A stretch of DNA of 30,431 nt from the NCBI GenBank assembly GCA_044344495.1, contig JBIJCW010000006.1, positions 1-30,431 on the forward strand, written 5' to 3'. Both the position numbers and the translations under genes were made by a program. Below are positions 23,409 through 30,431 of the stretch, piece after piece (positions within the stretch are counted from its first letter, which is position 1; each line of letters starts with the position of its first letter). Below the pieces are notes generated by a model. The model saw only the letters and a program-made list of their open reading frames with translations, did no database searches and was not told the origin of the DNA. Origin of the DNA: CAZDUS01 sp044344495. Its GTDB lineage: Bacteria > Verrucomicrobiota > Kiritimatiellia > CAIKKV01 > CAITUY01.

Positions 23409-25289
23409 ATGAAACCTGCATTCCATATTGACCTGAAGAAGACACCGGCGGAATTGCGGGACGGACTGCGACGGGTCAGCCGGTTCATAGCGTTGGATTT
23501 TGGCAACACGAGGTTGCCGGAGATTGTCTTCCTGCCGGGGGCGGACGGCATTCGGATCCGGGGGGCGCAAGGGCGCGTGGAGGTTGGGTACGGGGAACGG
23601 AACGAGGCGTTCCGGGCGCTCGGGTTGATCAACGCGAGGGTGGGGAAAGGGTTAGCCGCGCTGGATATCAAGGAGGCGCGGAAGATCCGCAGGACGTTTG
23701 TGATGGTGGATGTGTCGCGCAACGCGGTCTTCAATGCGACCATGATGGAGGAGTGGCTGGTGTTCATGGCGCTGGCGGGGTTGAACGGATTCATGTTGTA
23801 CACCGAAGACACGTTCAAGATCCCCGACGAGCCGCTGTTCGGCTACCTGCGCGGTGCGTACAGCGAGAAGGAGCTCAGGGGGTTTGACGGCATCGCGGAC
23901 AGCCTCGGGATCGAGATGGTGCCCTGCATCCAGACCCTGGCGCACTTGCAGCGGATTCTCGGCTATGGGGCTTATGCCGGGATCAAGGACACGGAGTCGG
24001 TGCTGTTGTGCGGCGAGGCGGCGACCTACAGGTTCATTGAGAAGATGCTCAAGGCGGCGGCGGCTCCCTACAAGTCCAGGCGGATTCATATCGGCATGGA
24101 CGAGGCGTGGGATCTTGGGCGGGGGGCCTACCTGACCCGCAATGGCCATGTGCCGCCCTTTGCAATCATTACCCGGCATTTGGATCGGGTTCTGCGGATG
24201 TGCCGGAAGATGGGATTGAAGCCCATGATGTGGAGCGACATGTTCTTCAGGGCGCTTTCCCGGCAACACCACTACTATGACACATCCATCAAGGTGACGG
24301 CCGCGATCAAGAAAGCCATTCCCCGGGATGTCGATCAGGTCTACTGGGATTACCACCATCTCCAACGGGCGGACTATGACGGTATGATCGACAAGCATCG
24401 CGAGATGGCCGGACGCGTTCCGCTGGTGGCGCCGGGTGTTCAGACCTGGAATCGGTTCTGGGCGGCGTACGAGTGCGCCGAGAAGACCATGGCGCCCTGT
24501 TTCGCCTCCGCCCTCAAGCAGGGGGTATCGGAGATCATCGTGACCCTGTGGGGCGATGACGGGACCGAATGCGACCTGACGTCCTGCCGGCCGCTGCTGC
24601 AATATGCGGCGGACATGAGTTTCACAGGGGACACCTCGCTGGCGTATACGCGGGAGAATGTGCGGGGCACCTTGGGGGTGGACTACGACGATTGGAAGGC
24701 CGGCCAGCGGATTGACCTCCTGCCGTTCATGGAGAACCACGCCAACATTTCCAAAATGCTGTTGTGGGAGGACCCGATGTACGGCCTGGTGCAACCGCAA
24801 TTGGAGGGACGGAAGGTTAACCGTCACTACGCCGATGTGGCGGCGGATTTGAAGGTGCGGTTGCGGAAACCGTGCAATGAGCGGTTGAGGTTGCCTTATC
24901 TGCTGGCCACCGTGTTGTCCGGGAAGGCGGACCTGCCCAGTCAATTGCGGGCGGCGTATCGGAAAGGCGACAAGGCGGCCCTGAAGCGGTATTTAAGAAC
25001 GGTGATTCCCGGCATCGTCAAGGACCTTGAGGCCCTGAACGTTTACCACCGCAGGGTGTGGCTCCGGAACAACAAACCCTTTGGTTGGGAGATTTTGGAG
25101 CGGCGTTACGGCGGTCTGCTGGGGGTGTTTGCGAACCTCCGGCAGCGGTTGGGTGCTTACCTGGACGGGCGGGTCGACCGATTGGAGGAGTTTGAGGAGA
25201 AGCGGGTCAAGGTATGGGAGACGCCGGCGTCGCACCTGCCCACGGTGGTGGCGCTGAAGGTGCAGGGGACGGGTTACAGTTATCACTGA
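23409..25289 (+). CDS. GH20-type beta-N-acetylhexosaminidase-like protein
   Basis: The 626-residue protein has the GH20 layout: a small N-terminal alpha/beta domain (residues about 1-95) and then a TIM barrel starting RRTFVMVDVSRNAVFN. The catalytic Asp-Glu pair lies in HIGMDEAWDLG (D231-E232). Further barrel features are MWSDMFFR and the late tryptophan-bearing TLWGDDGTECDL. GH20 enzymes cleave terminal N-acetylglucosamine or galactosamine by substrate-assisted catalysis. The C-terminal 200 residues are helical and charged and do not match the core family. No signal peptide is visible at the chosen start, so the enzyme seems cytoplasmic and may act on imported or recycled amino sugars. The ATG at 23409 is preceded by GGGAG at 23396-23400; an ATG at 23388 is in frame. 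Confidence 0.8.
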   Translation: MKPAFHIDLKKTPAELRDGLRRVSRFIALDFGNTRLPEIVFLPGADGIRIRGAQGRVEVGYGERNEAFRALGLINARVGKGLAALDIKEARKIRRTFVMVDVSRNAVFNATMMEEWLVFMALAGLNGFMLYTEDTFKIPDEPLFGYLRGAYSEKELRGFDGIADSLGIEMVPCIQTLAHLQRILGYGAYAGIKDTESVLLCGEAATYRFIEKMLKAAAAPYKSRRIHIGMDEAWDLGRGAYLTRNGHVPPFAIITRHLDRVLRMCRKMGLKPMMWSDMFFRALSRQHHYYDTSIKVTAAIKKAIPRDVDQVYWDYHHLQRADYDGMIDKHREMAGRVPLVAPGVQTWNRFWAAYECAEKTMAPCFASALKQGVSEIIVTLWGDDGTECDLTSCRPLLQYAADMSFTGDTSLAYTRENVRGTLGVDYDDWKAGQRIDLLPFMENHANISKMLLWEDPMYGLVQPQLEGRKVNRHYADVAADLKVRLRKPCNERLRLPYLLATVLSGKADLPSQLRAAYRKGDKAALKRYLRTVIPGIVKDLEALNVYHRRVWLRNNKPFGWEILERRYGGLLGVFANLRQRLGAYLDGRVDRLEEFEEKRVKVWETPASHLPTVVALKVQGTGYSYH

Positions 25290-25296
25290 CGAAAAA

Positions 25297-25324
25297 AAGA
25301 CGGGCAGGATTTCCTGCCCGTCTT
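25297..25324 (-). terminator. terminator of the rpsB-tsf operon, shared with the GH20 gene
   Basis: A 12-bp perfect stem (AAGACGGGCAGG at 25297-25308 with CCTGCCCGTCTT at 25313-25324) has a 4-nt loop. On the minus strand it is followed by seven T residues (25292-25298 on the plus strand are A), ideal for tsf. On the plus strand the tail is only TCTTAT, so termination of the GH20 transcript would be weaker. Confidence 0.9.
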
Positions 25325-25348
25325 ATGGGAACGTGATGGGGGGATAGC

Positions 25349-26185
25349 TTACTCGCCCATCTGCCAGCGCACAAAACGGCGGATGGTCAGCGTATCGCCA
25401 GCCTCCTTGGCTTTGGCCTCGATCAGTTGGGTGACCGAGGTATCGGGGTCCTTGACGAATCCCTGCTCGACCAGGCAGACCTGCGAGTAGAACTTGCCCA
25501 TTTTGCCGTCCACAATCTTCTCCACGATATTCGCCGGTTTGCCGGTGACCTGCTTGGCGTAGATTTCGCGTTCGGCGGCCACGACATCGGCGGGGACATC
25601 GGTGCGCACGAGGTACTTCGGTGAACAGGCGGCGATGTGAAGTGTCAGGTCCTTGGCGAGTTCCTGCACGGCGGGGCTGGACGCAGTGGCGTCCTTGCCG
25701 GCGGCGATCTCGATCATCACGCCGAGTTTCCCGTTCAGGTGGATATAGGTGGCCACCAGGCCGGGGCCCTGCAGGGCGAAGCGGATGTTGCGCTTGGCGA
25801 TCAGGTTCTCGCCGATTTCCGCCACCTTGGCGGCCATGATATCCTTGGTGCTGACGGCGATGGTGTTATCCTCCAGCGTCAGTGCCTTTTCGGCGAGGCT
25901 CTTGACGAATGCCTGGAAACCCTCGTTCTTGGCGACGAAGTCGGTCTCGCAATTGATTTCGATCAGGGAGCCGGTCTTGCCGTTCTGGGTGGCGGCACTG
26001 ATGAGGCCCTGGTTGGCGGCGCGGGAGGCTTTCTTGGCGGCGATGGCGACGCCCCGTTCGCGCAGGAGGCGGATGGCCTTGTCCTTGTCGCCGCCTGCTT
26101 CCACGAGGGCGCGTTTGCATTCCATCATGCCCACGTTGGTGGCTTCACGTAATTCCTGGACCATTGCTGCGGTGATTTCTGCCAT
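25349..26185 (-). CDS. tsf: translation elongation factor Ts
   Basis: The 278-residue protein is a normal-length EF-Ts. It has the N-terminal UBA-like module (ITAAMVQELREATNVGMMECKRAL), the conserved IEINCETDFVAKNEGF stretch that inserts into EF-Tu, and the C-terminal core ending in RRFVRWQMGE. It recycles EF-Tu by releasing GDP. I chose the ATG at 26185 because AGGAG lies 9 bases upstream. Another ATG two codons earlier (26191) is too close to that site. It follows rpsB after 83 bp containing a strong hairpin and is closed by the terminator at 25297-25324. Confidence 0.97.
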   Translation of the reverse strand: MAEITAAMVQELREATNVGMMECKRALVEAGGDKDKAIRLLRERGVAIAAKKASRAANQGLISAATQNGKTGSLIEINCETDFVAKNEGFQAFVKSLAEKALTLEDNTIAVSTKDIMAAKVAEIGENLIAKRNIRFALQGPGLVATYIHLNGKLGVMIEIAAGKDATASSPAVQELAKDLTLHIAACSPKYLVRTDVPADVVAAEREIYAKQVTGKPANIVEKIVDGKMGKFYSQVCLVEQGFVKDPDTSVTQLIEAKAKEAGDTLTIRRFVRWQMGE

Positions 26186-26211
26186 TGTCATTGTCTCCTA
26201 TGGATTGGTTC

Positions 26212-26239
26212 GGGCCGGCGGAGTGATTCCGTCCGGCCC
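26212..26239 (-). promoter_or_regulatory. intercistronic hairpin between rpsB and tsf
   Basis: GGGCCGG+CGGA (26212-26222) pairs with TCCG+CCGGCCC (26228-26239), giving an 11-bp stem with a single bulged T and a 5-nt loop. No T tract follows on the minus strand, so it is not a terminator. It may instead be a processing or stability element that sets the ratio of S2 to EF-Ts. Confidence 0.55.
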
Positions 26240-26268
26240 TGATTGATGCTGTGCGTTCCCGGGCCGGT

Positions 26269-27183
26269 TCAGGCTTCGGGGGTGGGTTCAGGTTTGGGAG
26301 CCGGAGCGGCCGCCGGAGCCGGTTTGGAGCCGTCTTTCTGGGCGGGGCGGGCGGGGCGGCGACGCAACCCGCTCTCCGAGCGGGGGCGGCGCGGGCCCGA
26401 GGGCTTGGCGTTGTCGCCGGCGGCGTTACCGCCATGGCCTGCGGCTTCGCGCTTGCGGTTTTCCTCGACGGCGATCTTGGAATACTCCGTGACGCCCTTT
26501 TGGATGGCCTGGGCCAGTGATTCGGCGATGAGGCGGATGCCGCGGATGGCGTCATCGTTGCCGGGGATCGGATAGTCGATGGCGTCGGGATCACAGTTGG
26601 TATCCACGATGGCGATGACCGGAATATGCAGGCGGTTGGCCTCCATCACGGCGATGGCCTCGCGATTGACATCGATGATGAACAGGGCGCCCGGCGGTTC
26701 GTTCATATTGGCGATGCCGGAGAGATTCTTGCGCAGTTTCTCGAGTTCATGGCGCAGCACGGAGACTTCCTTCTTGGGCATCTTTTCAAACTCGCCGCCG
26801 GACTCCATGGCTTCCAGTTGCTTCAGGTACTTGATCCGCTTGCGGATGGTCTGGCTGTTGGTGAGAGTGCCGCCGAGCCAGCGGGTATTGATGAAGGGCT
26901 GGCCGCAAAGGGTGGCAATCTCCTTGGTGACCTGTTGGGCCTGCTTCTTGGTGCCGACGAAGAGGATCGGGCGGCCACGGCCGGCGATTTCCAGCGCGAA
27001 CTGTTTGGCCTTTTCCAGTTGTTCGACGGTCTTGGTCAGGTCGATGATGTGGATCCCGTTGCGCTTGTCGAAGACAAACGGCTTCATCTTGGGATTCCAA
27101 CGCTTGGTCTGGTGACCGAAATGAAGACCCGCGTCCAGCAGGTCCTGTACAGAAACGTCCGACGGTATTTGGGCAGTATCCAC
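26269..27183 (-). CDS. rpsB: 30S ribosomal protein S2 with a Pro/Ala/Arg-rich C-terminal extension
   Basis: The 304-residue product contains the full S2 core: VQDLLDAGLHFGHQTKRWNPKM, HIIDLTKT, ILFVGTKKQA, NTRWLGGTLTN, and the PVIAIVDTNCDPDAIDYPIPGNDDAIR block. The core ends near residue 235. About 65 further residues follow, rich in Lys/Arg/Gly and then Pro/Ala, which have no part in the usual S2. The start is GTG at 27181-27183 with a perfect AGGAGG at 27191-27196; the frame continues upstream to 27303, but only through the leader RNA. A promoter (27299-27326) and a structured leader precede it, and tsf follows. Confidence 0.95.
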   Translation of the reverse strand: MDTAQIPSDVSVQDLLDAGLHFGHQTKRWNPKMKPFVFDKRNGIHIIDLTKTVEQLEKAKQFALEIAGRGRPILFVGTKKQAQQVTKEIATLCGQPFINTRWLGGTLTNSQTIRKRIKYLKQLEAMESGGEFEKMPKKEVSVLRHELEKLRKNLSGIANMNEPPGALFIIDVNREAIAVMEANRLHIPVIAIVDTNCDPDAIDYPIPGNDDAIRGIRLIAESLAQAIQKGVTEYSKIAVEENRKREAAGHGGNAAGDNAKPSGPRRPRSESGLRRRPARPAQKDGSKPAPAAAPAPKPEPTPEA

Positions 27184-27203
27184 TCTATTTCCTCCTGTTA
27201 TTC

Positions 27204-27282
27204 GTCCCGCTGAGCGGGACAATCCGCTTTGGTCCTGCCGGAGGCCGGCCTGACACTCGCTTCTATCCGGCACTTGCCGGAT
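27204..27282 (-). promoter_or_regulatory. structured leader RNA of rpsB
   Basis: Between the predicted start of transcription (about 27292) and the GTG at 27183, three hairpins can form on the minus strand: ATCCGGCA/TGCCGGAT (27265-27282, 2-nt loop as read), a 23-nt hairpin at 27232-27254 with a GTC/GAC base, an internal AG/AG loop and a GCCGG/CCGGC stem, and GTCCCGC/GCGGGAC (27204-27220). The last ends 8 bases before the Shine-Dalgarno. Leaders bound by S2 are known in other bacteria, but I cannot match this one to a known motif. Confidence 0.5.
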
Positions 27283-27298
27283 TTCATAAAAGGCGCGG

Positions 27299-27326
27299 AT
27301 CATAGCGGATCAGGGTGGATTGGCAA
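27299..27326 (-). promoter_or_regulatory. sigma-70-type promoter of rpsB-tsf
   Basis: On the minus strand TTGCCA (27321-27326) and TATGAT (27299-27304) are separated by 16 bp. Both are close to consensus, and the pair sits about 115 bp upstream of rpsB. Confidence 0.65.
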
Positions 27327-27460
27327 GCGCTATTTATAGAGGGCGGGAAAGCGGGGGCGCCGCAAGCAGTGGGTGCCAGGAGTTCGTGGTACGTCGTGTT
27401 TGACTTCATGGGTGGGCTTTGGCAGGCTCACGCGCAGAACCATCTAACCATCCCATATTC

Positions 27461-28735
27461 ATGTCCCGATTCATTATTCATGGTGGCAAGCGATTGAGTG
27501 GCAGTTTCGTGCCGGGCGGCAACAAGAATGCCGTTTTGCCGATGCTGGCGGCGTGTGTATTGACCGATGAGATGATCGTTCTGGATAATGTGCCGCTGAT
27601 TGACGATGTCCGCACGATGTTCGAGTTGCTGGACAAGTTGGGGGTGGACGTGGAGGTGAAGGGGCATACGGTCCGGCTTTGTGCGAAGGGGTTGCGCCGC
27701 AGCAAGTTGGATCCTGTACTCTGCGGCAAGGTCCGTTCGTCCATCCTGTTGGCGGGGCCCCTGGCGGCCCGGCTGGGTCGGGCGACGCTGTCGCCGCCGG
27801 GCGGGGATGTGATCGGACGGCGGCGGGTTGACACCCATTTCCAGGGATTGGCGGCGCTGGGGATTGAAGTGGAGGGGGGGCGGCATTTTGTATTCCGGCG
27901 CCGGTGCCTTGAGGGGGCGTCGATGGTCCTCGATGAGGCCAGTGTGACCGCCACGGAGAACGTCCTGATGGCCAGTGTGCTGGCGAAGGGGAAGACCACC
28001 ATTTTCAATGCCGCCTGCGAGCCGCATGTGACGGATCTGGTGCTGCTCCTGAATAAGATGGGGGCGCGAATCACGGGGATTGGCACGAACCGGTTGGAAA
28101 TCGAGGGGGTGGAGCGCGTGGGAGGCGCGACGCATGTGGTTCAACCGGACTATATTGAGGTTGGGAGTTATGTGGCGGCGGCGGCCATTACCGGGGGCGA
28201 GTTGAGGGTCAGCGGTGTGGAGTCTGAGCCGTTGCTGATTATCGGCAAGACGTTCCAGAAGTTGGGGATCCGGTTCCAGGTGAGCGGGTCGGAGTTGCTG
28301 TTGCCGCCGCGGCAGAAGCTTAGGGTTGTCAAGGATGTCGGATCGGTGATTCCCAAGATCGAGGACGGGCCCTGGCCGATGTTCCCGTCGGATTTGATGA
28401 GTGTGTTGTTGGTGGCGGCCACCCAGGCGCATGGCGCGGTGTTGTTTTTCGAGAAGATGTTCGAGAGCCGGTTGTATTTTGTGGATAACCTGATCGGCAT
28501 GGGGGCCGGGATGGTGGTGTGTGATCCGCATCGTGTGCTGGTGACCGGTCCCTCGCGATTGCACAGTATCCCGATGGCCAGTCCCGACATCCGGGCCGGC
28601 ATGGCGTTGCTTATGGCGGCGTTGTGTGCCAAGGGGGAAAGCGTGATTCATAATGCGCAGAGCATTGATCGCGGATACGAGAAGGTGGAGGAGAAACTCC
28701 GGGCGCTGGGCGCTGATATTGTGCGGGAAGGATAG
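27461..28735 (+). CDS. murA: UDP-N-acetylglucosamine 1-carboxyvinyltransferase (Cys-to-Asp variant)
   Basis: The 424-residue enzyme catalyses the first committed step of peptidoglycan synthesis, adding enolpyruvate from PEP to UDP-GlcNAc in the cytoplasm. Family marks are GGNKNAVLPMLAA (K22, N23), VRSSILLAGPLAARLG, SVTATENVLMA, the PTDLM-equivalent MFPSDLMSVLL, and ASPDIRAGMALL. The active-site loop, normally PGGCxIG, reads PGGDVIG with Asp at residue 116 (GAT at 27806-27808). The same natural change makes the MurA of mycobacteria, chlamydiae and Borrelia insensitive to fosfomycin. The ATG at 27461 lacks a Shine-Dalgarno. It seems to lead a three-gene operon, the next gene starting 5 bp after its stop. 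Confidence 0.96.
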   Translation: MSRFIIHGGKRLSGSFVPGGNKNAVLPMLAACVLTDEMIVLDNVPLIDDVRTMFELLDKLGVDVEVKGHTVRLCAKGLRRSKLDPVLCGKVRSSILLAGPLAARLGRATLSPPGGDVIGRRRVDTHFQGLAALGIEVEGGRHFVFRRRCLEGASMVLDEASVTATENVLMASVLAKGKTTIFNAACEPHVTDLVLLLNKMGARITGIGTNRLEIEGVERVGGATHVVQPDYIEVGSYVAAAAITGGELRVSGVESEPLLIIGKTFQKLGIRFQVSGSELLLPPRQKLRVVKDVGSVIPKIEDGPWPMFPSDLMSVLLVAATQAHGAVLFFEKMFESRLYFVDNLIGMGAGMVVCDPHRVLVTGPSRLHSIPMASPDIRAGMALLMAALCAKGESVIHNAQSIDRGYEKVEEKLRALGADIVREG

Positions 28736-28740
28736 ACGAC

Positions 28741-29874
28741 ATGCCGCATTCGCAACTGGATCGCAGCCAGCTGGTGATCAGGCCGCTCAAGCAGCGGCTG
28801 AACAAGTTGGCCATTGAGAAGGATCATGTGAATCCTGACCAGGCGCCGCGGGCGATGAAGCCGGAGGCGGAGCGGGCGATGGACGAGATTGCCGGGCGAG
28901 TGAGGGCGGCCCGGAAGGCGGGGCGTCCGGTGATCCTGGCCTTCGGGGCGCATACCATCAAGAACGGATTGGGGCCGGTATTGATCCGCCTGATGGAGGA
29001 AGGCTGGGTGACGCATCTGGCCACGAATGGCGCCGGGATTGTTCACGACTGGGAATTCGCCTTCCAAGGCGCCAGCAGCGAGGATGTTAAGGGGAATGTG
29101 GCGCGCGGGGAATTCGGCATCTGGCAGGAGACGGGGTTCCTGATCAACCTGGCGATTGTTGTCGGAGCCTATGAGGGGCTGGGTTACGGTGAGTCCGTGG
29201 GGAAGATGATTGAACGGGAGGGGTTGGATATTCCGACGGGGGAGGCCTTAAAGGCCGTGGTGGAAGGGAAAGGCGGGGGAGGAGTCGAGGCGTGGGATCG
29301 GGTGGCGGCGGCGGCGGACTTGCTGGGGGTGATCGAGCGGTTTGCGCTTAAGCCGGGGTGGATGGCGGTGGCGCATCCGTTCAAGGCCTACAGTGCGCAG
29401 GCGGCGGCGTTCCGGTTGGGGATCCCCTTTACGGGGCACCCGATGATCGGGCATGACATCATCTACAATCACCCCATGAATCATGGCGCCGCGATTGGCC
29501 GGACGGCGTTGCGGGACTTCCTGGCGTTTGCCGATTCAGTCAGCCGGCTTCAGGATGGCGTTTACCTGTCCGTCGGATCGGCGGTGATGTCGCCCATGAT
29601 TTTCGAGAAGGCGTTGGCGATGGCTCAGAATCTGGCGCTTCAGGCGGGGGCCCCCATTGACCGCCATTTTATTGCGGTGGTCGATCTGGCTGAATCGAAT
29701 TGGAACTGGCAGAAGGATGGCGAGCCGCCGATGGACAATCCGGCGTATTACCTGAGGTACTGTAAGACGTTCAGCCGTATGGGGGGCGAGATGCGGTATC
29801 TGAGTGCCGACAACCGGGATTTACTGCTCGGATTGTGTGGGAGGCTGGGGAAGAATAGCGGGGGGAATGGTTAA
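28741..29874 (+). CDS. conserved protein, possibly deoxyhypusine-synthase-like
   Basis: The 377-residue protein looks cytoplasmic and well conserved. The central stretch GRPVILAFGAHTIKNGLGPVLIRLMEEGWVTHLATNGAGIVHDWEFAFQG resembles the NAD-binding region of the deoxyhypusine synthase superfamily, with the following EFGIWQETG in the place of its GEF segment. Other marks are MAVAHPFKAYSA, GHPMIGHDIIYNHP, and SVGSAVMSPMIFEKAL. Bacteria lack eIF5A, so any such enzyme would act on another substrate, for example a polyamine. I am not sure of the family. AAGGA precedes the ATG at 28741, 5 bp after murA, and thpR follows after 38 bp, so it is within the murA operon. Confidence 0.55.
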   Translation: MPHSQLDRSQLVIRPLKQRLNKLAIEKDHVNPDQAPRAMKPEAERAMDEIAGRVRAARKAGRPVILAFGAHTIKNGLGPVLIRLMEEGWVTHLATNGAGIVHDWEFAFQGASSEDVKGNVARGEFGIWQETGFLINLAIVVGAYEGLGYGESVGKMIEREGLDIPTGEALKAVVEGKGGGGVEAWDRVAAAADLLGVIERFALKPGWMAVAHPFKAYSAQAAAFRLGIPFTGHPMIGHDIIYNHPMNHGAAIGRTALRDFLAFADSVSRLQDGVYLSVGSAVMSPMIFEKALAMAQNLALQAGAPIDRHFIAVVDLAESNWNWQKDGEPPMDNPAYYLRYCKTFSRMGGEMRYLSADNRDLLLGLCGRLGKNSGGNG

Positions 29875-29893
29875 TGGTTGATGGTTGATGGGA
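29866..29893. repeat. 7-bp tandem repeat (AATGGTT/GATGGTT)
   Basis: Four consecutive 7-bp units (AATGGTT, AATGGTT, GATGGTT, GATGGGA) span the stop codon of the preceding gene and the start of the spacer before thpR. Confidence 0.7.
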
Positions 29894-29912
29894 GTTGGAA
29901 GAGGGGATGCTG

Positions 29913-30431
29913 ATGAGTGCCGGATTTGTCAGGGTGTTTGTGGCGGTGGATATTGGGGATGAGGTGCGTGGGGCTTTGGCCTTGGAGATCAAGGCGCTGA
30001 AGAAGAGGCATACCAAGGTCAAGTGGGTGGCGGCGGATTGTATTCACCTCACACTGGCGTTTCTGGGCGAGATTCCCGAAGGACGCCTTCCGGAAATCAA
30101 TGGGGCTCTGGACGAAGTGGCCGCGTTGTTGAACGGGTTTGACTGCGAGGTTAAGGGGGTGGGGTGGTTCGGGTCGGCTCGGTCGCCGCGGGTGGTCTGG
30201 GCAGGGATGCGGGAAGACCCTGGGCTGATGGTGCTGCAGGCCGGGGTGGCGGAGTCGTTGCGGCAACTGGGGTTTGTTCCGGAGGATCGGGCGTTTCATC
30301 CGCATTTGACGTTGGGGCGGGTGAAGTCGGCAGGGGACGGAGAGGGGTTGGCGTCGGTATTGAGCGGGCGTCGGGATGTGGTGTTTGGCGCGACGAAGGT
30401 TGATCGGGTGCTGGTGATGAGGAGCCAGTTG
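29913..30431 (+). CDS. thpR: RNA 2',3'-cyclic phosphodiesterase (2'-5' RNA ligase family), 3' end outside window
   Basis: The frame is open from the ATG at 29913 to the window edge (173 codons). It has the family start VRVFVAVDIGDEV and both catalytic HxT motifs: HLTLAFLG (about residue 44) and HPHLTLGRVK (about residue 130). The phrase SARSPRVVWAG between them is also typical. ThpR/LigT enzymes open 2',3'-cyclic phosphates on RNA ends and can join 2'-5' tRNA halves in vitro. The start has GAGGGG (29901-29906) 6 bases upstream; an ATG at 29907 is too near that site. Only a few terminal residues should be missing. It is probably co-transcribed with murA and the deoxyhypusine-synthase-like gene. 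Confidence 0.92.
   Translation, partial: MSAGFVRVFVAVDIGDEVRGALALEIKALKKRHTKVKWVAADCIHLTLAFLGEIPEGRLPEINGALDEVAALLNGFDCEVKGVGWFGSARSPRVVWAGMREDPGLMVLQAGVAESLRQLGFVPEDRAFHPHLTLGRVKSAGDGEGLASVLSGRRDVVFGATKVDRVLVMRSQL

Noticed and set aside
23265..23570. 102-residue N-terminal extension of the helical-repeat protein
   Set aside because: The extension is compositionally unlike the protein, overlaps the start of the divergent GH20 gene, and would place the anchor helix internally.
27222..27300. Multibranch RNA closed by ATCCGC/GCGGAT in the rpsB leader
   Set aside because: One arm (27295-27300) overlaps the predicted -10 element and would not be transcribed.
1..30431. CRISPR arrays, insertion sequences, prophage genes
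   Set aside because: I saw no regularly spaced repeats, transposase or integrase motifs, or phage structural genes anywhere in the window.

Overview
The window is about 30 kb of GC-rich chromosome from a bacterium. All genes have ordinary bacterial starts, and no phage, IS element or CRISPR array is visible. Several features fit a PVC-superphylum bacterium (Kiritimatiellota, Lentisphaerota or Verrucomicrobiota-like): a MurA with Asp in place of the usual active-site Cys, a huge repeat protein of the WAxxDPxAAxxW type, a squalene-hopene-cyclase-like protein beside a B12-type radical SAM enzyme, and secreted PQQ-like and NHL propellers in a redox operon. This placement is inference from gene content, and no 16S gene is present.

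Layout. (1) 1-5690, minus strand: a tightly packed, partly overlapping seven-gene operon. In transcription order it encodes a PQQ-like beta-propeller, an NHL-type propeller, a 70-residue Tat-exported four-cysteine protein, a NapG-like Tat ferredoxin, a NapH-like membrane Fe-S protein, a three-helix membrane protein, and a NuoE protein running into a NuoF-type domain (cut by the window edge). It looks like an electron conduit between the periplasm and a cytoplasmic NAD(H)-type diaphorase. (2) 5855-9047, plus: a B12-binding radical SAM enzyme and a class II terpene cyclase, 13 bp apart. (3) 9094-11485, plus: a ModABC-type molybdate/tungstate importer with 4-bp overlaps and a possible ATC start for modA. 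(4) 11546-14799: tRNA-Gln(CTG), dnaN and dnaA on the minus strand, with origin-like motifs on both sides of dnaA. (5) 14800-20796, plus: an M24 peptidase, a Spy/CpxP-like periplasmic protein, a QueG-like Fe-S protein, a Cu(I)-type P1B ATPase with a YHS domain, and a secreted protein of unknown function. (6) 20844-23264, minus: an 806-residue protein made of about 20 helical repeats. (7) 23409-25289, plus: a GH20-type hexosaminidase. (8) 25297-27326, minus: the rpsB-tsf operon with promoter, structured leader, intercistronic hairpin and terminator. (9) 27461-30431, plus: murA, a deoxyhypusine-synthase-like protein and a partial thpR.

The candidates most worth following are the operon in region 1, the pairing of altered DNA-reading residues in DnaA with DnaA-box-like sites that deviate from TTATCCACA, the Cys-to-Asp MurA, and the radical SAM/terpene cyclase pair.
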